64,000 nucleotides of DNA from positions 472,547-536,546 of the forward strand of contig MNCI01009225.1 in NCBI GenBank assembly GCA_015680685.1, given 5' to 3'. Below the pieces are notes generated by a model that saw only the letters and a program-made list of their open reading frames with translations, made no database searches and was not told where the DNA came from. Shown piece after piece: positions 10,701 to 21,957 of the stretch (its first letter is position 1; every line of letters starts with the position of its first letter). Both the position numbers and the translations under genes were made by a program. The stretch is from Gnetum montanum (taxonomy: Eukaryota; Streptophyta; Gnetopsida; Gnetales; Gnetaceae).

Positions 10701-11226
10701 CCCTGTATTACCCATAAGCGAATGGATAGGCAAAGGCTTCAAATAAGTTCATCATCAACTTGCTGAAGTGGATGCTTGGCAACAACAAGAGATAGTGGCA
10801 TGAGCAAATCCTCTATGTCCTATGAGCCTACAGAACGACATGCAGAACCATGATAAGTAAGACTCCTTATAGCCTTGTTTACAGATTTTAAGTTATGTTG
10901 CCTCTTGAGTTGTAGGTACCATCACTCCGGATGATCCTCTTAGATGTCATGAGCGAAGCCCAGAACAACGAATCGTGGATCATCGACCTCGACTCAGTAG
11001 AAGAGGAGTGCGTGCAGACGTTAAGCAGCATAGAGCGCTACCAAAGAAAGGGAGACCTCATCCGGAGGCTATCATCGAGCATGTGAGCAAATTATCAGCC
11101 AACTGGGAAGGCCCTTACATGGTCACCAAAGCCTTTTGGAATGGAGCCTTCAAACTAGCGGACATGGACGGCAACGAGTTCACCAACCCAGTGAATCATT
11201 CGTACCTCAAGCCATACTACATCTGA
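7768..11226 (+). pseudogene. Element A pol: RT, RNase H, archaeal-type RNase H, integrase
   Basis: The frame starts at ATG 7768 (MATNRC; B has -ATNRYPL at the same place) and ends with TGA at 11224-11226, so the span is exactly 1,153 codons despite many stops. RT motifs are VVSKKMGG, KDDFPLPSID and FMDGFFGYNQI. The catalytic box reads YMDN instead of YVDD. The RT-linked RNase H is about 9100-9300. The second RNase H has YFDGAS and NNVAEYE at about 9560-9690. Integrase (about 10200-11226) has HEGLCGGH...C-x2-C and decayed D,D,E blocks. The family copies element RNA to DNA and inserts it. This copy is inactive. Confidence 0.9.
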
Positions 11227-11229
11227 GGC

Positions 11230-11600
11230 ATGAAGACAACAAGCAGCATCCATAATGACGTTAAACTAATAGAAATGAGCAACATCCGCTACGATGTTAA
11301 ACTAGCAACAACAGCAACAAGCAACGTCCGCTACGATGTTAAACTAGTGACAGCAACAAGCAGCATCTACTATGATGTTAAGCTGGCAACAGCAACGAGC
11401 ACCGTCCGCTATGACGTTAAACTGGTGGCAACCGTCTACTATGACGTAAAACTGGCACAGCTAGTCTGCTATGACTATAAACTGGCATGGCGCATCTGCA
11501 ATGACATTAAAGTGGCATGTACGGTTTATTGGGATCTTAAACTAGCACAGTGGTCCACTGGGACTCTAAACCAGCACACGATCTACTAAGACCATAAATT
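11230..11600 (+). repeat. Hairpin array 3 of element A, after the pol stop
   Basis: About eleven units of 27-39 bp have a 4-bp stem, a loop of YGCTAY type, and TTAAACTRGCA. Perfect stems include CATC/GATG (11284, 11366), CGTC/GACG (11403, 11433) and AGTC/GACT (11463). Most others are GU-type variants. The array starts 4 bp after the pol stop. It is also open as a peptide with repeated YDVKLA, but this reading is not kept in B. Confidence 0.85.
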
Positions 11601-12597
11601 GGGTTCGCGTTACATCCCTAGCATGCATCTATGCCAAGTACACATCAAACAAACATGCACAGTGCCAACGTGGGGGTGGGACGTTGCAGCTCCATAACGT
11701 AGTTCACGACACAATGGGAACATGATCTGGAATACACCCGACGTCGCCACCCTTGGCATCATGTTGACCCTCCAGAGATGTCGTATGACATCACACTGGC
11801 CCTCCAAACCTACCATTGCCACGGCCCACCGCCCTGATGGTAGTTCCTTGGCTAGTGCCCACCGCTGGAGTTCCAGCAATATTGTGGCCCAACCATAATC
11901 TTGTTACCCTCTAGCTCCCTTCCAATGCCTCGGCTCGCACGATGTTTAGCTATGTGGTAGTTGATCCCATAGCTAAACTGAGAATGCATGCCTTTGGTAG
12001 GGATTCCAGAGCATCTGCACTCACAGAAACTCCTGGTGCCTTTGACGCCAGCTCCTCCACGTCGGTGCTGCCAAGGCCACTGCTAGCCTTCTTACTTTAG
12101 ACACCGTGCACTAGCATAGGTGTCCAAGAGCTTCAACAATGTCTGCAGCAAGTAAGACCTTTTGCCCTCGCTTCGTATCTCGCTCTCTGTCATGCTTACA
12201 GGGTACAGCCGAGAGAACGCTTTGCCATAGCAGCAAACACTACGGTGTCGCAAACTAAGTGCCTCAACTAACTTAGCTACTTCAAAGTGCAAATTCCATA
12301 ACGTGCGTAACACAGCTCGCTGCATGGGAAGCATCTGTAGGTAGGTTAAAACCCTTCATGGATGTAACACAACTCATCCTGGGAAGGAAACACCTGTCCT
12401 ACAAAAGGTCGAGGGTGAGCGAGAGTAAAGATGAAAACACAAACAAGTCCCTCATGAGCACTTTGATGAGGTACTTTGCTAAACATCATCTTTGCCCTTT
12501 GTCTGAACCTCTACAAAAACCAATGCAACACTCTCAAGCATAGCCAAGCGACGTCTTGATAATCACAGAGCGGCAACCTTAGCGTCATGACTTCCAT
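11601..12597 (+). other. Element A 3' untranslated spacer
   Basis: No convincing coding potential on either strand. Sequence near 11664-11700 (GGGTGGGACGTTGCAG) is shared with B at about 42250, so this is an ordinary part of the element between array 3 and the polypurine-tract hairpin. Confidence 0.6.
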
Positions 12598-12672
12598 GGT
12601 GTTTCGTTTTCTTTGTCAATGTATCTCAAGCCCATCCTTGAGACGTCGACAAAGAGGGGCTAATGAAACACC
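12598..12672 (+). promoter_or_regulatory. Inverted repeat holding the polypurine tract and 3' LTR start (element A)
   Basis: The outer arms are GGTGTTTC (12598-12605) and GAAACACC (12665-12672). The inner arms are TCTTTGTC and GACAAAGA, and the innermost CTCAAG and CTTGAG. The polypurine tract (GACAAAGAGGGGC, 12648-12660) is in the right arm and the LTR start TGAAACACC completes it. B and C have the same fold with different inner sequence. Confidence 0.75.
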
Positions 12673-14269
12673 CCAAAATTCGAAGGCATGCTTGCTTCAC
12701 TAGGCCTTTGCAATTCATGCAGCGTTATGACAATTCTTTAGGAGATGGAGGCTTTGATTTTCAGACTGTCCACTTCAGCAAGTTTTCTAAGTCAAGGAGT
12801 CTTGCTACGCTACGCTACGCCATGTAGCATAGCAAACTTCAGAAGACATTTGCAGAAGCATAGTGCTACGCTACGCTATGCCACATAGCATAGCATGGTG
12901 TGGAAAAAGCTGGATGAACAGTCCCCTCGCCCAACTTCAAGTCCTTCGGCAATGTCTCCTTCCATCAGAAAGCAGCAAACTTGGCAAAATTAAGTCATGT
13001 TTTCTACTACGCTACGCTAAGCTACAAGGCGCAGCGAGGTGTAGCAATTCTATGAAAGTGATAGAAGGCAACTCGAAGGGTGAGATCAGCAAGTTCGCAA
13101 GTTTCATAGTGCAAAAGGCAAAGTTTGCAGATGAGCAACGTTTTTTGCAACTAAGGCCAGTTGCTACGCTATGATACGCTACGTAGCATAGCATAGCGTG
13201 GCAAAAATGCGACAAATAGTCAGCGTGCTTCAAAGGTTTCTAGTGCATGCAACAAGACATAAATGCAAGTTTCTTGCTTCGAACCGATGGCTATGCTACG
13301 CTGCGTAGCGTAGAACAGCGTAACAAGATGCTACACCACACCAAACATGCTATGCTATAAGGCATAGCAAAACGTGGCAAGCATTTACGTGACATCAATG
13401 CACTTCACCTAATTGCACTATTGCTTTAATAGTGTAATTACGGCGTGGCAAGCTCATAATTATAGCATGGCAAGCTTGCCCAACAGTTATACAGGCACGT
13501 GCAACATAGACAAGTCAGCGCAAGCCTAGGGCACGTGGCGTTCAAACCGCATCTTTCATACACCCTTGGTCCTATAAATACCCCAATGAGCAATGCTTAA
13601 AATCTCTCGCACTCTGGGGCTTTGGCACTTTTTCGTCTCCAGCTCCTGCTCTCTAGCTTTTTTGACTTCCTTTGCAACTTTTTAGTCCCCAGTCTATTTT
13701 CTTGGCAATCTGGTCAACTAACAGTCTGGTTGGCTGACAAGCAAAAAGTTGGCACTGTAACTTCAAGCATTGTAAGCTTTCTGTTTAACATTGTAAACAG
13801 TTAGCATCATTAGTCAGCATTCTCATTTTGCTCTTTTCTACCACCTTGATAGTACTTTGCATTGTTAACGTCGGAGTCTACGTTCGAGCACACGGTCCTC
13901 TTACTCTACACGTCTTGGTTACTTTAACCGATTGTATCAATCTTGACAGAGTGAGTTCATAGCTTCGAAGCGGTGCATTTTTCTAATTGCATTTTTACAT
14001 TATCTCCTATTTACTATTGCATTTTGCACTTTTTTCTATTTCTTTTACATTTAAGCATTACTTCGCGCTATCAGTCTTATTTTTAAATCACACGTTGGAA
14101 AAGGTTATATTAACATCGACTAAGTCCCTGTCTGATCAACCAAACTATTCAGGGTGCCCCGTTTCCGTCCCAATCCAGCACGGCCCTCCTACGGAAATGG
14201 GGTTAAGACTGTCAACGGTCGACGACCCCTCGGTGTTCTTTCCAGCCACCAACATTTTCGGTCGCTACA
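12664..14269 (+). repeat. 3' LTR of element A
   Basis: It starts TGAAACACC right after the polypurine tract and ends GCTACA, matching the ends of the B and C LTRs. U3 carries palindromic clusters of GCTACGCTA/TAGCGTAGC (about 12803-13375). The TATA box is CCTATAAATACCCC at 13571-13584, a position shared with B and C. The next 5 bp, GTTGG, would be the target-site duplication, but the other end is outside the window. Confidence 0.85.
12803..13375. repeat. U3 palindrome cluster of element A LTR (GCTACGCTA...TAGCGTAGC)
   Basis: At least five inverted-repeat hairpins are built from GCTAC/GTAGC words, for example at 12803-12836, 12862-12896, 13159-13202 and 13288-13322. They lie upstream of the LTR TATA box. 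The words also occur in introns of the antisense gene. Confidence 0.75.
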
Positions 14270-14301
14270 GTTGGGTGTAGGGGTACCTTGCCACTCATCA
14301 A
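14270..14301 (+). repeat. Scrap of a D-family (Athila-type) LTR end
   Basis: The sequence is the reverse complement of the D LTR start (TGATGAGTGGCAAGGTACCC) and ends CACTCATCA. Element A seems to have inserted into an older + strand D LTR; the rest of that LTR is outside the window or lost. Confidence 0.65.
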
Positions 14302-15860
14302 ACCTAGATAGTTTTGATAATGTTTTCATCATAAAGCCTCTTCATCATTTAAGATATTTACTTTATTTTTAATAAGCTATTTATAAGAGAGGATGATAAG
14401 TTTACTATTATTGTATAGTAAGCACCTCTCCAATTTACTTTTGAGGAAGTCATAGAGGGTATTAAAAAGCTAGCATCTTGCAAAGCTATAGATCTAGATG
14501 GTTTATATACAAAATTATTATAGTGGTTAGGATCTATTTTTCATAGAAAAATTTGATATAAATTAAATTTAGCAATGAAGCAAGGATTAAATAAACATTG
14601 GAAAACTAGTAAATTTATCTTCTTATATAAAAAGGGAGGTAAAAATAATTTAAACAATTATTGAATGATCGTTGTAAATAATATTTTTGTTTAGTTATTG
14701 GCCACTTTGTCAGACAAGAGAATAAGTCCTTGGGCTAAAAGTAACTAGGTTAGGACATGGTGTCAAGTAGGTTTTAGATAAAATCACTCCACTATTGATC
14801 GCTTAGTTACTCTTAAACACTATATAGAGTTTGCAAAATTGCCTAATAAAAGAAATGTTATTGTTTTATAAATTTTGCAAAAGCATATGATTTAGTGATT
14901 TGTACAAAACTATGGTTGCACTTGCATAAAATCAGCCTCCCTTTAGATTTGAATGTAATAACTTAAAGATTGTATGAGGAAGTGATTATTAAAATTATAG
15001 ATAGTAATTCAAAGAAATAAATTTCAATTCTAAAAAAAAATTGGAGTTAAACAAGGTTGTCCACTTTCTCCATCTCTCTTTGGTATGTTTATTAATGAAA
15101 TGTAGGAATGGTTGTGCAATGGGCTAGATAATCATGCTATCAAAAGTGGATCCTAAGTAGTGAATCTTTTTTTTATATGTAGATGATGTTGTCTTGACCT
15201 CCACTATTGTAGAAGGTCAAGCTTGCATATCTCAAGGCAAGACAAATTCTTTAAAGTAGTTCTTGAGAATTTGCAAGACTATGATTGGTATTTTTAAGAG
15301 ATGCACTAGTTTAAAAAAATAGAATATGTCTTGGGAGAATGTGCAACAAAATCCTAAACACATTCGCCAACTAGTCATTAACATAAATGTGGTTTAATGT
15401 GGAAGGTAAGAGTATTTTTTGCACTATATTAGATCTATTAAACTAGATGTAGAAGTTCACTATCTCTTAGCTGCTATTTCAATCAAGTATCAAAATGCTA
15501 TCCGCAAGTTTCACTTAAGTTCTCATTATCTTAGAATTAGAAGTAGAAGATGGATCCAACTCCCTCAAGAACCGTACATTTCTTGGTTGTGTAGATTAAG
15601 AGCCCTTAAAGATGAGTTACATGTGTTTCTTTCTTGTATTGTGACTACCCATTTGAGATAAGGTTATAATGTTATAAGAAAAAACTTGTATGAGTTATTT
15701 TTGATAACCATATTAGTGCTTCATTAATTTATAGTCTATTTTTATTTTTCATAAAAATGTAATACCTACCTAATACATCCTATATATCTTTGTATGTAAT
15801 AAAACTTCATTTCATTTCAATAATAAAACCTTTGACTAATTACTTCATTTCATTTCAAGG
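14302..15860 (+). pseudogene. LINE (non-LTR retrotransposon) remnant: reverse transcriptase and C-terminal region
   Basis: Broken frames read LINE RT blocks in order: EVIEGIKKL and CKAIDLDG (about 14443-14500), FLYKKGG-NN (about 14620), GFR-NHSTIDRLVTLKH (about 14770-14820), FAKAYD (about 14877), GVKQGCPLSPSLFGMFINEM (about 15044-15103) and YVDDVVL (about 15174). The C-terminal CRLRALKDELHVFLSC (about 15590-15640) resembles the Cys/His end of plant LINE proteins. A 3' tail with two TTCATTTCATTTCAA copies (15806, 15843) follows. Many stops; probably 5' truncated. Confidence 0.8.
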
Positions 15861-16164
15861 ACGACCTTTAACAAACGTTACCATTCAATATGACTAAGAA
15901 TCTTAAAATTTAACCCTCCTAACCTAACCTAACCTACAACCCATGTGCTACATGGATGCTCCTATTTATCAGTAATATCCTAATATGCCTTGTTGGATGA
16001 TGTCCTTTCCAGTTTGCTTCTCGTCAATCATCCTTAATGAGTAAAATGGATTAGAGACCCCAGGATCTTCGTTAATCTAACAATAATACTTCTACTTAAG
16101 TTGCTGCTACAGAAAAGCACTCGTGTACACGGTTTTGATGCAAAGTTCCAGACATGGCAGACTC

Positions 16165-16330
16165 GAAGTAACTGTTGCCGGAACCGTTACTTCACGTGTG
16201 CAGCGTCCAACACTAGCGGTCAAGAGAGAGAATGTAGCTTCTTGGAAGTAGCCGAAATTGACGTCATTTTTCTGGTCTCATTTTTCTAGAGCCATGACAG
16301 AGGGCCCCCGGACGCAAAACTATAAATCAA
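16165..16330 (+). promoter_or_regulatory. Promoter-like cluster: inverted repeat, G-box, TGACGTCA, TATA
   Basis: Inverted repeat GAAGTAAC/GTTACTTC (16165-16193) runs into a G-box CACGTG (16193-16198). A perfect bZIP-type TGACGTCA follows at 16259-16266 and CTATAAATC at 16320-16328. Spacing and order fit a plant LTR promoter responsive to bZIP factors. Activity is inferred. Confidence 0.45.
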
Positions 16331-16807
16331 CACAGGCGGGTCAAATCGGTCGTTGGGATGAACATGTAGTACCTCCATGATTACTTAACATCATATTAAT
16401 GATCTTTGGATGTATCCCAACCTTTCATTTTGAAAAAATGTGGATGAATTTATGATTTGCACTTAAACGTCAATGCATGAACACGATTGATTAGCCACGA
16501 TGTTTTTCGGGTGCATGCCGTGATAGACATAGGCATGGTTATGTAAAAGTCAAACAAATGTGGAAGATACAAAATTATAATGATCCATAATGCATAGTGC
16601 ATTAAGATGCGAAGTCATCACAATCCATGGAAAGAGGATACAATCTTTCTTAAGAGCCTGTAATAGCTATGGTGCTAACGCACGCATATTAGATGACTAT
16701 CATGATGATTGCTTCAACTATACTTAAGTGTCCTTGGGTTCTACTTTGGGCCTACTTATAAGAGGAATAGGACATAAGAACACATGTTTAAATAATATAA
16801 AAAAACA

Positions 16808-17098
16808 TTTTCAATCCCGCTAAAGTAACGTAAACGTTTTCAATCCCGCTAAAGTAATATAAAATAGTAACAGGTAATAACGGTGACGTTACGTTAAAAG
16901 TTAAAATTTGATATTTGTAAGCGGCTAAAAAAGACTATCCGCTTATCAATCAATGATGTATACGTGCATTTAATGACCCACGGAACCTCGATTCTTATGA
17001 TGACGGATCCAACGTTGTCATTTTATGCATCTATTCCGTGATGATGTATATGTGCATTAAATGACCTATGGAACCTCGATTCCTAGGATGACGGATCC
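16808..17098 (+). repeat. Two short direct repeats upstream of copia gag
   Basis: A 21-bp unit (TTTTCAATCCCGCTAAAGTAA) occurs at 16808 and 16837. A 58-bp unit occurs at 16953-17010 and 17041-17098 with a few differences. Confidence 0.8.
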
Positions 17099-17326
17099 TA
17101 GAGAAGACAACAACGCTTCCGTGATGACTAATATTTGTATTATCATGTATCATGGAGTGTATTAAATAGATTCCTAGGAACGTCATCACGATCCATGATG
17201 GAGAAGTGCGTTGAGTCATATAGATAATAGCGTGGATTCGTAAGAGCTTCATTTTATGATTTTATCTTTCTACGTTCATGAAAACGACTTCTGTAAATTT
17301 TTGTCTAAGTGTTTACAAGGGGAATC

Positions 17327-17443
17327 ATGACCAACTCTTCAACTAAAATTGAGATTGAAAAATTCAATGGATCTCTATGAACTATAGAAGATGAAGATGG
17401 AGGATCTGCTAATTGCAAAAGATCAGCACAATGCAATCTCAAG
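17327..17443 (+). pseudogene. Copia element E gag, N-terminal part (interrupted by D2)
   Basis: From ATG 17327 the frame reads MTNSSTKIEIEKFNG, typical of Ty1/copia gag N-termini. After a small frame shift it reads KMEDLLIAKDQHNAIS up to the D2 insertion. The next gag codons resume at 54508 (MKLEKVFDKEW). TCAAG at 17439-17443 is repeated at 54503-54507, so the join is exact. Confidence 0.85.
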
Positions 17444-18358
17444 TGATGAGTGGTGGGTACCCCATACACCCAACTATACGAATCATTAAGTGTTGATNGT
17501 GGGTACCCCATACACCCAACTATACGAATCATTAAGTGTTGATGTGCGATCCGGTCAAATTCTGTGAATTTATAGCCTTTTAAGTACACTAGTCTCTAGG
17601 AGGTGAAACTAATCATTGCTATCCTTGTCTTCCCAATTACACTTGTGAAATGCAAAGGTATGGTTAAGTGTAATTGAGGCATATGATTTTTATCATTTTT
17701 TTATGTTTTATGTTCTAAGTTGCCTAAGAATAAAGAATGATGAATAAAGTAGTTTAATTGCTAATTTAATCTAACTAGCTAACACTTAACTAATCTTAAC
17801 ATAAGCATCCATTTCCACTTGCCATACACATCTTGAACACGTATAACACAACTGGGTTACCAATCGTTAAGCATTACTGGGATTACCAAGCATTACATGT
17901 ATGCTCGAAGTGTTGTATTTATGTTTACTATTCAATTACTATTTAACCCAGCTTAATCTAGCTCGATTTAGCTTAATTAATTTCTTGATTACTTAAAGCA
18001 TTAAAGAAAATTGCTTAAACTATTAAATGCTTAAAGAAAACAATTATTCTATTTAAAGTGTTGCAAGGTTTATCAGAAAGCTTGTCTTTATTATTGCACA
18101 GATTGTAATGCTTAGGTACAATAATGTCCATATAAAGATTTGTACACTCTTTGACTCTTACTATGGGCACTTAGAAAAATATTCTAACTTTCAAGTGTAA
18201 AAAATGCTAGAGCTTCGCTGCAACTGTGAAACTTCTTTTATAAATGTGATTAGTGAGTACATATTTATAGGCAAAAATAGACACTGCATCAACGTAGCCA
18301 TGTCGATGGGGCTACGTTGATGAGGCTTCATCGACGTAATCCTTAGCATGACTCATCA
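17444..18358 (-). repeat. 3' LTR of D2
   Basis: On the minus strand it starts TGATGAGTC after the polypurine tract GTTGTGGGGGTA (18359-18370) and ends CCACTCATCA. U3 has a perfect 13-bp inverted repeat, CATCAACGTAGCC (18287-18299) against 18310-18322. A TATA box lies at 18261-18270. A single N (17498) is flanked by a duplicated 45-bp stretch, an assembly overlap. Confidence 0.85.
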
Positions 18359-18976
18359 TACCCCCACAACTAAATGAAAACTCATCCTTGAGTGAACAAA
18401 AGGAGGAACAAGTTTCTTACAAAATTTTGGGAAGGTATGGGATTATTGACTAACTACTGACACAATAAAACTCAACACACACACACACACACACACAAAC
18501 AATAAGTGCCTGAGTATATAGAATTACAATCATTACAAAATTTTGGTGTTTAGGACAACAAAATTGAATACTAGGACAAAATTTACAAACACAACTCCTT
18601 TGATGGTGTGAAGACAAGGAAGAAGTTTAGGTGGTGGAGGCTCTTGAGGCTTTGAAGGACCGTCTCCTACTTTAGGCACAGGTGATGGTTGAGGTGGTTA
18701 TGGTTGATCTGCAGTAGTTGGAACCTCCTGTGGAAGATGGAAGACATCCAACAATGCCTTCATCTTCTCCTCCTTACTCCTAGGATCATTCATGGTTCAT
18801 GCTTCATCGCAAATGTGGGCTAGTGTGGGAACATCTTAAGTACAAGGCATTGTTGGGAAAAGCTCCTTTGCATTGATGAACTAAGCAGCGAAAAGTTTGT
18901 GCTCAACATTGAATGTCCTTACTACATTTTGTAGATCTTGGTAGTCACTCATTCTCCTAGCTAGGTTCTTAGCTAT
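18359..18976 (-). pseudogene. C-terminal part of D2 3' extra ORF, and polypurine tract
   Basis: On the minus strand from 18976 the frame reads AKNLARRMSDYQDLQNVVRT, then a Pro-rich tail (PPQPSPVPK, KPQEPPPPK), and stops at about 18533. It continues in frame from the coiled-coil part at 26096-26861 once D1 is removed. A (CA)n microsatellite is at 18474-18496. The ORF sits where Athila-type elements carry an env-like or other extra gene, but nothing in this part identifies it as an envelope. Confidence 0.6.
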
Positions 18977-19944
18977 TGATGAGTGGCGAGATACCCCTAC
19001 ACTCAACCATATGAATACGAGTGTAGTACGCACGATCCGGTCGAACTCTGCAGACTAAGTGCCTACACGCCCCATGGAACACTTAGGGTTAATTATTCGT
19101 TGTCTTCCCAGACTTACTTGTAGTTGTCACAGTGTATGGTTAAGTAAGTCCAAGGTATATGATTTTTATAGTCTTTTATGTCTTATGTCTTGTATGCTAA
19201 CAAGGTGAAAGGTTGAGAAACTAATTGCTAATTCTAACTAATGAACTAAGTCTAAATTACCTAGCGTTAGCATCCGTTCCCACTTACCATACACACCCTG
19301 AACTGATGCAACCGTGGCTACCAAACGCTAATCATTGCTGGGATCATCATGTGTAATGCACGTGCTCAAAGTGGTCGTACTGAGGCACTTAACTAGGAGG
19401 AAAGGGTTAAGAAAGCTAAGCTAGCCTAAGCGTGATGAGCATCCGTTCCTTGATCATCCGTACACATCCTTAAATGCTCGTAATCAAGTCGTACTCATTC
19501 CGTATTACTAGGAGATAAGGGTGAGAGAGAAAGCAATAAATAACATTAAATAAAATCCTATTCCATGCACTGCAAGGTTTATCCAGGAAGTTCATCTTTA
19601 TTGTCGTACACAACTTGTGTTCAGGTAAAATGTTGCTCGAATAAAGATCCATTCACTTTAGGACTCCTACTGCAGGCACATGGAAAATATTCTATCTCTG
19701 GAGTGATCAATCTGCCAGAGTTTCCCTACTTCTAGCCTAGGATGAGGAAACAAGGGAGAGCTGCCTCTTATTTATAGATATGACGGTGCACTGCAATATC
19801 GTGTACGTGATATCTCAGGGGACGACACGACATCGCATGGGATGCGATATCGTGACTACCGCAATATCGCATACAAGATATCGCATGGGATGTGATATCG
19901 TGACTATCACGATATCGTGGCCCATGCAATATCACGTCTCATCA
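18977..19944 (-). repeat. 3' LTR of D1
   Basis: It starts (minus) TGATGAGACG next to the purine-rich CATGAGGGTA (19945-19954) and ends CCACTCATCA. U3 is packed with GATATC palindromes in GCGATATCGC-like context (about 19786-19936). The TATA box on the minus strand is at 19767-19776. Confidence 0.85.
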
Positions 19945-21957
19945 TACCCTCATGACTAAATGAAAACTTGTCCTCGAGTTCCTTACAAAATATTGGGAAG
20001 GTATGGGATTATTGAGGTGAATAAAACTAGTGGGATGACATGTGAACGGATCATCATTACAAGACTTTGACAAAATTGGTGTTCATGACAACAAGGGTGA
20101 ACACCTTATTACATTGACATCAGGCCTTAGTTGGCAGCTGAGAAAGAGAGAGAGAGAGAAAGAAGTGTTGGTGCTGCCAATGCCAAGATTGCACCTTTCA
20201 TTGTCCATCCGTAAGCGCACCATCGATCTTGCTCCTTGCATAGCTACTTCCAACACTGCTTCATTCTAAATGTTCCTTCTAGATCCAATCCGTTGTTGTA
20301 TGGTTTCCATTTGCACACACAACACAATATTATATTAGCAAGGGTAAATGAATTTCAATGTAGTTGATACCTTGCTGCAGTGTAAGTCCATTGGATAGGT
20401 CGTGGTATGGTTGATATGGATTTGGAGATGTATTAATGATGACTACCGAAGATGTAGGGGTTAGAAAAAAATCAAAAAAATTTGGGGCTAAGAGAGAAGA
20501 GAAAAAATTGGGCCTCGTACCCCCATGACTAATCGCAAACCTCTGGTAGCGTTAGAATGGAGAAAGAAAAGGAATAAGAAAGATAGATATAAAGGGACAA
20601 CTATAGCATCGATGAAATGGATGTCAAGATGGAAATGAAAAAAATAAAACCCCTTGCAAAAATGTTAGGGAAAAGAAGTTAACTGATGTACCAAATAGGA
20701 ATGTTAGTGGGTCCTCCCCAAAGCAGGCTCATGCCCTTAATGCCCTGACAAACCCACATTCAAAGAGTTCGTAGGCTCTGGGAATGTCACTTGGAACAAG
20801 AGTTAAAGTCTTAACCACAAGAATTTACCAAAAATAAAACAATGCATCAACCAAAATATATACACTAATGATACAACCGGCAATGAGGTGAATAATGGAG
20901 AGAAGGATGGAGAGAAGAGAATGGAATGGAGTCTCAAGAACAAGGTGGTGTACAACCCCTTATGTGTTTCATGATTAATGTGACTTGGAAAATCTCATCC
21001 CAACTCTAGCCTCAAACAAACCACTTCTAGTGACTTCACATTAATGCATTTGGCTAAAAAATCCTCTTGGATAACAAGAAGGCCTTCCCCAAGAGTCACC
21101 ACCATTCCAATGAAACAAATGAGGAGAGAATGGGAAGCGAGAAGGGCCTTATTTAGAGGGAACAATTTTAGTTCCATAACCAGTGCTTGTAGCCCAAGGG
21201 ATTATTTTGTCTAGGGGGGTGCTTTGAATTCTCACTTCTTCTTTTTTCTTTTTTTCTTTATTTTTTTAATGCGTGAGAACCACACCATGCAAAGACTTTA
21301 TTATTTTTATTGACTCAGCTTCCAATAATTGGGTAAAATCGGAATGGTAAGAAAACTCAAGAAGAAAACATCAAAGCACCCAAGAGAATGGCCAACACAA
21401 ATGCACCAAGTTCCCTTGAAGTTACACCCTTTTCAATCCTTGAGTTCTTCCTTAGTTTCAAAAATGCCCAGTCACTGATTTGTTAAAGTTCTTATTTAGA
21501 AGGGGACTATACATTTCCAAGCCAAGAGAGACCATAGAACTTGGTGGATGAATGGATGAAGTGAACTCATTGCCTTCCATATCAAAAGAAACATACCTTA
21601 GTATCAACATCATAACTTAAAGGTAAAAACCAAACATTAGCAATCAATGTGAAAGCAATTTATACCATCATTCCGAACACTTACTGGTGACAAACTTACA
21701 GGATGGATCACACACACACACACACACACAAAATGAAGAAAAAGTATAATGATGTTGTAAAACAAAAACAAGAAAAGTTAAAGAAATTTATAAAACAAAA
21801 ACAAGAAAAGTTAAAGAATTTTGTAAAAAAAAAAAACAAGAAAAGTTAAATAAATTTGTAAAACAAAAATGTGTAAAACAAAAATGTGGAAAACAAAAAC
21901 GTGTAAGACAAAATCGTGTAAAACAAAAATGTGAAAAATAAAAACTTAAAAGAACTN
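19945..21957 (-). other. D1 3' internal region, non-coding
   Basis: No conserved frame was found. Stretches match D2 at about 46100-47290 and D4 at about 58680 (GTGGGTCCTCCCC at about 20710; CACACCATGCAAAGACTT at about 21280), so it is family sequence between pol and the 3' end. It ends with a (CA)n run at 21711-21730 and an A-rich tandem block (21745-21950; units of AAAACAAAAACAAGAAAAG, then GTGTAAAACAAAAAT) up to N 21957. Confidence 0.6.

Larger units (their letters stand above)
1..14269 (+). mobile_element. Element A: Tat/Ogre-type Ty3/gypsy retrotransposon, 5' truncated by window edge
   Basis: The order on the + strand is gag C-terminus, protease, hairpin array, antisense multi-exon gene, hairpin array, pol (RT, RNase H, second RNase H, integrase), hairpin array, untranslated spacer, polypurine tract and 3' LTR. 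The second, archaeal-type RNase H after the usual RT-RNase H is the mark of the Tat lineage of plant gypsy elements. The 5' LTR and N-terminal gag lie outside the window. Many nonsense codons and a YMDN in place of the YVDD box show the copy is dead. It ends in an older D-family LTR scrap. Confidence 0.9.
15861..17326 (+). repeat. Probable 5' LTR/leader region of copia element E (borders not fixed)
   Basis: There is no coding sequence between the LINE tail and the copia gag ATG. The segment has a promoter-like set at 16165-16330 and two short direct repeats (16808-16857; 16953-17098). I could not find a clear LTR start, LTR end or Met-tRNA primer site, so the assignment rests on position alone. 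Confidence 0.4.

Noticed and set aside
15915-15936. CCTAACCTAACCTAACC run resembling a telomere repeat
   Set aside because: Only three or four 5-bp units, not the plant TTTAGGG type, and next to a LINE tail; a chance short repeat.
18474-18496. (CA)n run
   Set aside because: Ordinary microsatellite; another is at 21711-21730.
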